Shown in pieces: positions 1 through 5,282 of a stretch of 5,836 bases of DNA. How positions within the stretch are numbered: position 1 is the first letter of the stretch; each line of letters starts with the position of its first letter. Both the position numbers and the translations under genes were made by a program. Under the pieces are notes generated by a model. That model saw only the letters and a program-made list of their open reading frames with translations, was not told the DNA's origin and ran no database searches. This DNA comes from Bacillota bacterium (GTDB taxonomy: Bacteria; Bacillota; Clostridia; Christensenellales; CALWSW01), in NCBI GenBank assembly GCA_023402915.1, contig JAEYFO010000187.1, positions 1 to 5,836 on the forward strand. Direction: 5' to 3'.

Positions 1-782
1 CCCTTGACGTTCATGGGCGTGGTGACGTAATCGGTCGCCATGAAGAACGCGCCGAGCATCAGGCCGCCGGCGAGCAGCTGAACGAGGGTGTAGTCGAGCA
101 CGGCCTTGCCGGTCACGGCGGCGTACACAGCCATGAACACGGCGACGGTGCCGATGTAAGCCACGGGGATCTGGAAATGGATCACGCCGCGGGCGATGAG
201 ATACACGCCGCCGAGGATGAGCAGCAGCGCGCTCACTTCGCCGATGCAGCCGGGCATGTCGTTTCCAAGGAACATGTTGGAGAGCTTAACGGTGACGGCG
301 GAGGCGTCGTTGCCGCCGGCGAGCTGGGCCAGAGGCGTTGCGCCGGCCACGGCGTCAAACGTGTTGATGTGCGTGGCCCAGGAAGCCTGCAGCACAGCGC
401 GGGCGGCCAGCGCGGGGTTGACCACGTTGAAGCCCAGACCGCCGAAGAGCTGCTTGACGATGACGATAGCGAAAATGCTGCCGATCATCACCACCCACCA
501 GGGCGTCGTTGCGGGAACGTTGTAGGCCAGCAGCAGGCCGGTCACGGCGGCGGAAAGATCCGTCACGGTCACGGTGCGCTTTGCGGCCTTCTGGAAAACA
601 AATTCGGCGGCCACGGCGGACAGAACGCCCACCACGATCAGGATCAGAGCCTTGAGGCCGAAGAACACCACGCCGGCGATCCCGGCGGGCAGCAGGGCGA
701 TCAGAACGTCGCCCATGAGGCTTTGCGTCGTGCGCGCATCCCTCACGTGCGGAGACGGGGAAACGCGAAGCAGTTTATCCAT
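1..782 (-). CDS. rnfD: RnfD, FMN-carrying membrane subunit of the Rnf complex (C-terminus missing at window edge)
   Basis: RnfD is an integral membrane subunit of the ion-pumping ferredoxin:NAD+ oxidoreductase and is homologous to NqrB. 260 codons are visible; family members usually have about 310-320 residues, so roughly the last 50-60 lie beyond the left edge. The reading begins MDKLLRVSPSPHVRD, a typical RnfD N-terminus. Hydrophobic segments lie around residues 27-60, 78-112, 182-200, 206-224 and 230-250. The family signature GLGFNVVNPALAARAV is at 115-130. The FMN attachment site, S/A-G-A-T, is AGATPL at 146-151, making Thr149 the expected flavinylated residue. A further conserved stretch, FMATDYVTTP, is at 247-256. 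The ATG is preceded by a GAGGGGG ribosome binding site and lies 18 bases after the rnfC stop, so the two genes are co-transcribed; rnfG, rnfE, rnfA and rnfB would be expected beyond the edge. Family assignment is secure. Confidence 0.96.
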   Translation of the reverse strand, partial: MDKLLRVSPSPHVRDARTTQSLMGDVLIALLPAGIAGVVFFGLKALILIVVGVLSAVAAEFVFQKAAKRTVTVTDLSAAVTGLLLAYNVPATTPWWVVMIGSIFAIVIVKQLFGGLGFNVVNPALAARAVLQASWATHINTFDAVAGATPLAQLAGGNDASAVTVKLSNMFLGNDMPGCIGEVSALLLILGGVYLIARGVIHFQIPVAYIGTVAVFMAVYAAVTGKAVLDYTLVQLLAGGLMLGAFFMATDYVTTPMNVK

Positions 783-800
783 TCTTTTCTTCCCCCTCTC

Positions 801-2129
801 TTATTTCTTGGGCGTTGCCTTGGCCAGGACGCGCTTGCCCAGCGCAATGGACTGCGCCAGATCGCGTTTGGCGGGGCAGATGTAGGTGCAGCAGCCGCAG
901 TTGATGCAGCTGAGAACGTCCGCGCTCTTGAGCGTTTCCACAGCGCCCTTGCGCGCGGCGGCGGCAAGCAGATAGGGCTCGAGGCCCATCGGGCAAACGT
1001 CGACGCAGCGGCCGCAGCGGATGCAGTTGCTCTCGACGGTCTTTTTGTCCTCTTTGGCAGAGAACACCGTCAGGCCGGAAGTACCCTTGGTCACGGGAAT
1101 ATCCGTTTCAGCAACGGCCAGACCCATCATGGGACCGCCGCTGATGATCTTGGAGGGTTCGCCGTCAAAGCCGCCCGCCTGCTCGAACACGTCGGAATAG
1201 AGCGTGCCCACGCGCAGCAGGTAGTTGCCGGGGTGCTTCACAGCACCCGTCACGGTCACGGAGCGGCGGATCAGGGGCATACCCAGCTCCACGGCGTCGG
1301 CCATGGCCGCAGCGGTGCTCACGTTCGAAACGATGCAGCCGGCCGCGATGGGCAGACCGCCGCGGGGAACTTCGCGGCCCGTCGTTGCGAAGATCAGCTG
1401 TTTTTCACCGCCCTGCGGGTACTTGGTCATCAGCTCGACGACCTTGAGACCCTCCTTGCCCTCGACGGCCTTCTTCATGGCCGCGATGGCGTCGGGCTTG
1501 TTGTTTTCAATGCCGATGATGGCGACGGGAGCGCCGGAGGCTTTGCGCAGCAGCTGCACGCCGCGGGCGATCTTGTCGCTGTTTTCGATCATCATGCGGT
1601 GGTCGCTCGTGAGATAGGGCTCGCACTCCGCGCCGTTGATGATGAGGAAGTCGGCCTTCTGGTCGGGCTTGAGGGAATACTTGACGTGGGACGGGAACGC
1701 AGCGCCGCCCATGCCGACGATACCGGCTTCGACCATGATCTTTTTGAGCTCGTCCGCCGAGAGGGATTCAAGGGTGCCCCTGGGCTGAACGGACTCGTCG
1801 AGCGTGTCTTTCCCGTCGTTTTCGATCACGACGGCGAGCACCTTCGAACCGGAAACGTGCGGACGGGGCTCCACCGCGACGACCTTGCCGGAAACGCTTG
1901 CGTGGATGGGCGCGCTGACGAAACCGCCGGCTTCGCCGATTTTCTGACCCATCTTGACTTCATCGCCGACCTGGACGCAGGGAGTACAGGGAGCGCCGAT
2001 GTGCTGACTCATGGGAATCACCACAGTGGACGCAACAAACTCCTTGAGTGCCTCCCCTTTGGAGAGGTTCTTGCCTTCATGCTGCTTGTGCAGCGGATGG
2101 ACGCCTCCCTTAAAAGTTAGGGCTTTCAA
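801..2129 (-). CDS. rnfC: RnfC, NADH-side iron-sulfur subunit of the Rnf complex
   Basis: RnfC is the peripheral cytoplasmic subunit that exchanges electrons with NAD(H); it resembles the NuoF/Nqo1 subunit of complex I. The 442-residue protein starts with the family signature FKGGVHP (6-12). A barrel-sandwich region follows at about 40-105, then the nucleotide-binding Rossmann-like part with GMGGAAFPSHVK (139-150) and NGAECEPYLTSDHRMM (165-180), and an SLBB-like part near 285-335. Two ferredoxin-type 4Fe-4S motifs are present: Cys369/372/375/379 and Cys408/411/414/418. The long Ala/Lys-rich tail of proteobacterial RnfC is absent, as in other Firmicutes. The start is TTG at 2129-2127, chosen because it puts the signature at the usual distance from the N-terminus and has AGG 9 bases upstream. 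An ATG 4 bases earlier is in another frame and ends after seven codons. First gene of the rnf operon in this window. Confidence 0.96.
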   Translation of the reverse strand: MKALTFKGGVHPLHKQHEGKNLSKGEALKEFVASTVVIPMSQHIGAPCTPCVQVGDEVKMGQKIGEAGGFVSAPIHASVSGKVVAVEPRPHVSGSKVLAVVIENDGKDTLDESVQPRGTLESLSADELKKIMVEAGIVGMGGAAFPSHVKYSLKPDQKADFLIINGAECEPYLTSDHRMMIENSDKIARGVQLLRKASGAPVAIIGIENNKPDAIAAMKKAVEGKEGLKVVELMTKYPQGGEKQLIFATTGREVPRGGLPIAAGCIVSNVSTAAAMADAVELGMPLIRRSVTVTGAVKHPGNYLLRVGTLYSDVFEQAGGFDGEPSKIISGGPMMGLAVAETDIPVTKGTSGLTVFSAKEDKKTVESNCIRCGRCVDVCPMGLEPYLLAAAARKGAVETLKSADVLSCINCGCCTYICPAKRDLAQSIALGKRVLAKATPKK

Positions 2130-2138
2130 ACATCTACA

Positions 2139-2148
2139 CCTGCCTTCT
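2139..2148 (-). promoter_or_regulatory. Ribosome binding site of rnfC, shared with an out-of-frame ATG
   Basis: The minus strand reads AGAAGGCAGG here. The last AGG is 9 bases before the in-frame TTG (2129), while AAGG is 10 bases before the out-of-frame ATG (2133-2131). Both starts are therefore plausibly spaced. Family length and the N-terminal signature decide for TTG, but the site may also serve the short frame MFESPNF, which stops at 2112-2110. Confidence 0.55.
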
Positions 2149-2356
2149 GAAAATTTTGGAACGATACGGATAAGAACGTGCGCGAACGCGCTGTATCAAT
2201 CAAAAACCGCGAACCCTTGAAACCATCTCATTTTTCCGCAGTTTTTCATTGCATGGGACAAGGGCCCTCCCTTTTGAAAAGGCCCACGGAAAATTGCTCG
2301 TTTGTTACAGAAATGAGACTTTGCAAGACAGAAGTCCTTCTTTCTTGAACAATAAC

Positions 2357-2386
2357 ACCATACCATAAAACACCATATCATAAAAT
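2357..2386. repeat. Two-copy 15-bp tandem repeat in the rnf leader
   Basis: On the plus strand ACCATACCATAAAAC (2357-2371) is followed directly by ACCATATCATAAAAT (2372-2386). The copies differ at two positions, both C/T. The repeat sits inside the loop closed by the 13-base inverted repeat of the leader. It could be a pair of protein-binding sites or simple slippage; the sequence alone does not decide. Confidence 0.75.
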
Positions 2387-2494
2387 CGCCGGTTCGTACA
2401 GTCCCATAGCGTCTTTCTTTTGAAAAAAGGACTTTCGGGAAAATGCGCTCTGAACGGTGCGGCAAAAACGGCGCAAACGATTTGTCCATTTGTA

Positions 2495-2523
2495 AATATA
2501 ATAGGTTGCGCCCCGTTCGTCAA
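2495..2523 (-). promoter_or_regulatory. Predicted sigma-A promoter of the rnf operon
   Basis: On the minus strand TTGACG (2523-2518) is followed after 17 bases by TATATT (2500-2495), each a 5/6 match to consensus. Transcription would start near 2488, leaving a leader of about 360 nt before rnfC. The -35 box contains the nfeD stop codon TGA (2522-2520), so the promoter begins inside the end of the upstream gene. No other comparably good promoter was seen upstream of rnfC. Confidence 0.6.
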
Positions 2524-3839
2524 CCATCGTTAAATTTTCGATTAACGTTCGTTCGTCCCGCCGGATGTTGGGGTTCCGCTGCCGAAACAACGATCCGTCC
2601 GCCCTCGTGCGACAGGACGCGCAGCACCGTTCCTGCCGGGAGATAGCCGTCCGCGCTTTGAACGTCGCAGCGTTCGCCGCCGATTTTCGCCTTGCCGGCC
2701 GGGCGCAGCGGCGTGAGCGCAACGCCCTCTTTTTCAACGAGGGAAAGCTGCGCGGCCTCTCCCTCGCCTCCGCTTGCCGATTCTTCTTTCAGGATCAGCC
2801 GGTCAAAGGCTTTTGAACGCATGGCCAGCCGGGAAAGGAGCGGGAGCGCCAGCAGGATCGCGCAGAGCGCCGCCGCCAGAGAGAGCAGAAACTGCTGCGT
2901 GCTGCGCGCGGAGAGAAACAGCGCCGCCGCCACGCAGACGACGCCGGAAACGCCCAGCACGCCGAAGCCCGGGATGCACGTTTCCACCAGCAAAAGCGCC
3001 GCGCCCACCGCCAGCAGCGCCAGCGTCCACCACTGCGAATAGCCCGCCAGGAAGCTGCCGCCGAAATACAGCAAAAAGCAGCCGAGACTCAGCAGGCCGA
3101 ACAGGAAAACCTGCGGCGCTGCCAGCTGCATCGACAGAAACAGCAGCGCCAGCACGAGAAGCACTGCCGAACCTGCCGCGCTGCCGAGCAGACGGGACAG
3201 GCGTACGGCAAAATCCGGCGCGATTTCCTCTGCCGCAGCCGTTGGCCACAAAATTTCTGCGGCGCTTTGGGCAGAAACTGCCGTTTCCTCCGCCAGACCG
3301 GTCAGAAGCGCGTTTTCTGCGGTCAATGCGCCGGTCTGAAGGGGCTTTGTCCCGCGCCGTTTTGCCGCGTCCAGCAGCCGCTCCCGCCAAAATGCGGCGC
3401 TTTCGCTCTGCGCGTCCGTTTCGTCCGAAAACAACTGGGCTTCCGGAGAAATCAGAACAGTTTGGCAGGAAAGGGCCACGATCCAGCCGGCTGCGTCCGA
3501 TTCTTCGGAAACATAGGCTGACACGGGCACTTCGCTTTTTGAAAGGAGCTGCTCCATGCGGGAAAGCTCCTCCAGCCGTCCGGCGGTCAGGCTTACGTTC
3601 AAAAGCAGCGCGCTTCCCTCCCGCGCCGCGGTGTTCAGCTCGCTTTGCAGATACCGGCGCTGCGCCGCGTTGACTTCGCCGCGCAGTTCGATGATGCGAA
3701 CGGTTTGGACGGCTTCCGAAAGTTTGACCGCTGCGCTGCTTGACTGCGCCAGCGCGACGCTTTGAAAAAGCAAAAACGCCGCCAGCAAGCCGAATGCCAA
3801 GACGGCGATCAGGCGTTGACCGGAGCGTTTTTTGCGCAT
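2520..3839 (-). CDS. nfeD: NfeD family membrane protein (YqeZ-like), degenerate ClpP/SppA-like protease domain
   Basis: Long-form NfeD proteins combine a ClpP/SppA-like extracytoplasmic domain, membrane helices and a C-terminal OB-fold, and work with flotillin-type proteins in membrane organisation. The 439 residues show an N-terminal signal or anchor (Arg/Lys-rich start, hydrophobic 10-30, possible cleavage near ALA-QS), a protease-like domain at about 45-200, five hydrophobic segments at about 220-240, 243-262, 271-288, 293-311 and 318-336 including the family motif ETCIPGFGVLGVSGV (286-300), and the NfeD OB-fold at about 366-420 with KEGVALTPLRPAGKAKIGGE. The serine of the usual SAG motif is replaced: the aligned stretch is DAAGW (115-119), with Ala116 where serine is expected. 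ATG at 3839 is the start because AGAGG lies 9 bases upstream; a TTG two codons earlier is too close to it. floA, the usual partner, is not downstream. Confidence 0.9.
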   Translation of the reverse strand: MRKKRSGQRLIAVLAFGLLAAFLLFQSVALAQSSSAAVKLSEAVQTVRIIELRGEVNAAQRRYLQSELNTAAREGSALLLNVSLTAGRLEELSRMEQLLSKSEVPVSAYVSEESDAAGWIVALSCQTVLISPEAQLFSDETDAQSESAAFWRERLLDAAKRRGTKPLQTGALTAENALLTGLAEETAVSAQSAAEILWPTAAAEEIAPDFAVRLSRLLGSAAGSAVLLVLALLFLSMQLAAPQVFLFGLLSLGCFLLYFGGSFLAGYSQWWTLALLAVGAALLLVETCIPGFGVLGVSGVVCVAAALFLSARSTQQFLLSLAAALCAILLALPLLSRLAMRSKAFDRLILKEESASGGEGEAAQLSLVEKEGVALTPLRPAGKAKIGGERCDVQSADGYLPAGTVLRVLSHEGGRIVVSAAEPQHPAGRTNVNRKFNDG

Positions 3840-3871
3840 GAGCAATGACCTCTTTGTGGTTTTGAAAATTT

Positions 3872-3902
3872 TTGAAAAAGAAAAGCTGCCGAACCCCGGC
3901 AG
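3872..3902 (-). terminator. Terminator-like hairpin just upstream of nfeD
   Basis: On the minus strand CTGCCG-GGGTT-CGGCAG (3902-3886) is followed by CTTTTCTTTTTC, the form of an intrinsic terminator. It ends only about 30 bases before the nfeD ATG, so there is no room for a separate promoter behind it. Transcripts that reach nfeD must read through, which fits an attenuator better than a plain gene-end terminator. Confidence 0.55.
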
Positions 3903-3913
3903 GCTGGCCGAGG
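3894..3913 (-). promoter_or_regulatory. Alternative hairpin competing with the nfeD terminator (possible antiterminator)
   Basis: The minus-strand RNA can pair CCUCGGC (3913-3907) with GCCGGGG (3900-3894) around the loop CAGCCU, a 7-bp stem with one G-U pair. It uses the 5' arm and loop of the terminator hairpin at 3886-3902, so the two structures exclude each other. The G-U pair is valid only in the minus-strand RNA (it is C-A on the other strand), consistent with function on that strand. What would switch between them is unknown. Confidence 0.35.
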
Positions 3914-3917
3914 GGAA

Positions 3918-4139
3918 CCGCTGAAACGCTGAAACAGCGGCAAAAAAGCCGTTCGTTGTGCCGGAAACAGCCCGTCAAACGCTGGCGGCGTTGTGCCGTT
4001 GGAAAGCGCTTTCGCTTTTTTCCGGAACGGGGAAATACAGCGCAGCGCTGGGGGAGTTCAGCATTTTGGCAGATTGGTTCTTTGGCCGACTTTCGCTTTT
4101 TCGGTTTCCTTCCGTTTTCGACGCGCTAACGAGCGCTCG
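3918..4139. other. Hairpin-rich non-coding stretch upstream of nfeD
   Basis: No gene or convincing promoter was found here. Plus-strand stem-loops are: CCGCTG/CAGCGG at 3918-3940, with an 8-base direct repeat (CGCTGAAA twice, 3919-3934) partly in its loop; a two-part hairpin with outer CCGTT (3996-4000) and AACGG (4026-4030) around GGAAAGCG-CTTT-CGCTTT; CAGCG-CAG-CGCTG at 4038-4050; and GCGCT-AACG-AGCGC at 4123-4136, overlapping the palindrome CGAGCGCTCG (4130-4139). The nfeD promoter is expected in this region, but the best -35-like box (TTGACG, 3978-3973, minus) lacks a -10 partner. Confidence 0.5.
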
Positions 4140-4158
4140 GAAAAACAGCCTGCCTGCG

Positions 4159-4187
4159 AAAAAGAACCCGGCGAAACTGCCGGGTTC
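4159..4187 (-). terminator. Intrinsic terminator downstream of rpsU
   Basis: On the minus strand GAACCCGGC-AGTTTC-GCCGGGTTC, a perfect 9-bp stem with a 6-base loop, is followed directly by TTTTT. This is the strongest terminator in the window. It lies about 225 bases after the rpsU stop, so the rpsU transcript would carry a long 3' tail or a separate small RNA would end here. Confidence 0.88.
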
Positions 4188-4411
4188 TGGAAATGCAAAC
4201 TTCGCAAAGGCGCACAGGCCGAAGCCGATACGTCTTTTCGATGGAGTATGAGGAATCCCGCATGCCTGCGATGTCGCAGAAAAATTGCTTTCGCTACCAT
4301 CGTCCAAAGGGAATTTTCCACAAAGGGCGGAAAACCAAAAACCTACGGACAATCAGATATTTCGTCCGGAAAAGCCGGACAGATGAGCCGAAACCCGTTG
4401 CCGATCAGCGA
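4188..4411 (-). other. rpsU 3' region with stem-loops, possible 3'-UTR small RNA
   Basis: This stretch between the rpsU stop and its terminator has no supported gene; frames across it match no family and run into the terminator. On the minus strand it holds GTCCGG-CTTTT-CCGGAC (4380-4364), CTGCG-ACAT-CGCAG (4279-4266) and GGC-TTCG-GCC just 5' of the terminator. No U-tract follows the first two. YqeY, which follows rpsU in B. subtilis, is not here and I see no remnant of it. A stable 3'-UTR RNA is an inference from structure plus terminator. Confidence 0.3.
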
Positions 4412-4585
4412 TCAATACTTGCGCTTCCTGGCCGCCTCCGCCTTCTTCTTCCTGCGAACGCTGGGCTTTTCGTAATGCTCACGCTTGCGAACTTCTGCCA
4501 GAACGCCGGCGCGTGCGCACTTGCGCTTGAACCTTTTCAGGGCGCTTTCCAGAGACTCGTTTTCTCCAACGCGAACTTCAGACAT
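4412..4585 (-). CDS. rpsU: Small ribosomal subunit protein bS21
   Basis: The 57-residue product begins [20 protein letters not shown] and continues with [20 protein letters not shown] and an Arg/Lys-rich end ([16 protein letters not shown]). This is a full-length Firmicutes bS21, which binds 16S rRNA near the anti-Shine-Dalgarno region of the 30S subunit and helps translation initiation. Start ATG at 4585-4583 with a strong GGAGGGGGGGAG ribosome binding site ending 8 bases upstream; stop TGA at 4414-4412. It has its own promoter and terminator, so it can be expressed as a single gene between the HIT gene and nfeD. In B. subtilis rpsU also lies between mtaB and the nfeD homologue yqeZ. Confidence 0.97.
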   Translation of the reverse strand: MSEVRVGENESLESALKRFKRKCARAGVLAEVRKREHYEKPSVRRKKKAEAARKRKY

Positions 4586-4592
4586 ATCCTAT

Positions 4593-4620
4593 CTCCCCCC
4601 CTCCGATGTAACGCTTTACA
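4593..4620 (-). promoter_or_regulatory. rpsU ribosome binding site with adjacent hairpin
   Basis: The minus strand has TGTAA-AGCG-TTACA (4620-4607), a 5-bp hairpin, followed after two bases by GGAGGGGGGGAG (4604-4593). The Shine-Dalgarno tract is unusually long, and the hairpin next to it could affect ribosome access. Autoregulation by bS21 is possible but not shown by the sequence. Confidence 0.5.
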
Positions 4621-4663
4621 CCGCAAAATTGCATGGACTGGGATCGCCACAAAAACCATGATT

Positions 4664-4692
4664 ATTATACTGGAAGGAGGGATGCAAGTCAA
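4664..4692 (-). promoter_or_regulatory. rpsU: Sigma-A promoter of rpsU
   Basis: On the minus strand TTGACT (4692-4687) and TATAAT (4669-4664) are separated by exactly 17 bases; only one position differs from full consensus. The start of transcription is expected at the G at 4657, giving a 72-nt leader before the rpsU ATG. Such a strong constitutive promoter suits a ribosomal protein. Confidence 0.9.
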
Positions 4693-4793
4693 CTGAAAAA
4701 TGCGTTCTCCTTCTCAATTTGCCGCAAATCCGGGTGAAAAAACAGAATTTTTGCGTTTTTTACGGAAAAGCGGCGCGGAAGGACCCCGGAAAA

Positions 4794-5132
4794 TCAGCCC
4801 GGAGGCCAGGCAAGGCTGCGCCCGCCAAGGATGTGGATGTGAAGATGCTTGACGGTCTGGCCGCCGTTTTCGCCGGTGTTGATGACCATGCGGAAGCCAT
4901 CCTCCGCCAGGCCGTTCTGCTTGGCCACGTCCCGCGCCACGGCGAGCAGATGGCCCAAAAGCCCCTCGTCATCGGCGGCAAGGATGGAAGAAATATGCTG
5001 CTTGGGGATGACCAGCGCGTGAACCGGAGCCGCGGGCGCGACGTCATAGAACGCGACGCAGCGGTCATCCTCATAGATCTTTTTGGAAGGGATCTCCCCC
5101 GCGCCGATCTTGCAGAAAATGCACTCGTCCAT
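4794..5132 (-). CDS. hinT: HIT family nucleotide hydrolase/transferase (HinT type)
   Basis: HinT proteins are small cytosolic enzymes that hydrolyse AMP-lysine, phosphoramidates and other adenylated compounds. The 112-residue product has the usual length and the histidine triad HLHIH at 96-100 (His96, His98, His100) followed by ILGG, with the WPPG end found in HinT. CIFCKI at 4-9 supplies Cys4 and Cys7, which with His46 (PKQH) and a triad-region histidine match the zinc-binding pattern of many bacterial HIT proteins. Start ATG at 5132 with AGGAG 8 bases upstream. It lies 150 bases after mtaB. I find no clear promoter of its own and no clear terminator before the rpsU promoter, so it may be transcribed with mtaB. 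The in-vivo substrate cannot be told from sequence. Confidence 0.94.
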   Translation of the reverse strand: MDECIFCKIGAGEIPSKKIYEDDRCVAFYDVAPAAPVHALVIPKQHISSILAADDEGLLGHLLAVARDVAKQNGLAEDGFRMVINTGENGGQTVKHLHIHILGGRSLAWPPG

Positions 5133-5253
5133 TCGATGTTCTCCTGTCAGGTTTGCTTGTCCGACAAGGCGGCGGAGCTGTTTTTCCGCTGCCGCTTTGC
5201 CGCAACGCTACAGAAATTCGCCGTCCAAAGGAGAATTCCTCTTTTTTCTTCAC

Positions 5254-5277
5254 AAAAAATTTACGGAGCGGCCTCGT
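5254..5277 (-). terminator. Weak terminator-like hairpin after mtaB
   Basis: On the minus strand ACGAG-GCCG-CTCCGT (5277-5263), with one bulged base, is followed by AAATTTTTT; an A-run lies on the 5' side, so the stem can extend by A-U pairs. On the plus strand the same stem is followed by eight T, but no plus-strand gene ends here. The stem is short, so termination may be partial and leave the HIT gene linked to mtaB. Confidence 0.35.
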
Positions 5278-5282
5278 TTTTT

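Larger units (their letters stand above)
2130..2488 (-). promoter_or_regulatory. Long structured 5' leader of the rnf operon, possible cis-regulatory RNA
   Basis: These 359 bases between the predicted transcription start and rnfC contain no convincing gene. The sequence shows several nested inverted repeats. Arms of 13 bases with one mismatch lie at 2422-2434 and 2332-2344. Arms of 8 perfect bases (TCTCATTT/AAATGAGA) lie at 2311-2318 and 2226-2233, enclosing a GGGCC/GGCCC hairpin at about 2262-2285 that contains the near-palindrome CCTTTTGAAAAGG. A GCGC-GTTC-GCGC hairpin is at 2180-2191. There is no U-tract behind any stem, so this does not look like a terminator-type attenuator. I recognise no known riboswitch consensus. 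A regulatory role is inferred from length and pairing only. Confidence 0.4.

Noticed and set aside
177..2120. Plus-strand open frame of 647 codons opposite rnfC and rnfD
   Set aside because: It is antisense to two clearly recognised genes, its His/Gly/Ala-rich product resembles no family, and such frames are common opposite GC-rich coding sequence.
2196..2489. 97-codon minus-strand frame filling most of the rnf leader (MDKSFAPFLP...)
   Set aside because: Its ATG falls at the predicted transcription start, with no ribosome binding site; the translation resembles no family and passes through the tandem repeat and hairpins.
2774..3673. Plus-strand frame of 299 codons opposite nfeD
   Set aside because: Arg/Pro/Ala-rich translation typical of a GC-rich shadow frame, and nfeD is well supported on the other strand.
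3840..3845. TTG start for nfeD two codons before the ATG
   Set aside because: Only 3 bases separate it from AGAGG; the ATG at 3839 has a normal 9-base spacing.
2803..3978. Minus-strand frame of 391 codons in another frame of nfeD
   Set aside because: It overlaps nfeD on the same strand, has low-complexity Arg/Gly/Ala composition, and would run through the terminator-like hairpin.
3950..3978. Possible nfeD promoter with TTGACG as -35 box
   Set aside because: At 17 bases the -10 position reads CGAACG, which is not promoter-like.
3975..4352. 125-codon minus-strand frame between rpsU and nfeD, and plus-strand frames of 97, 160 and 167 codons overlapping it
   Set aside because: They cross the strong terminator or lie antisense to rpsU, have no convincing ribosome binding site, and give no family-like sequence.
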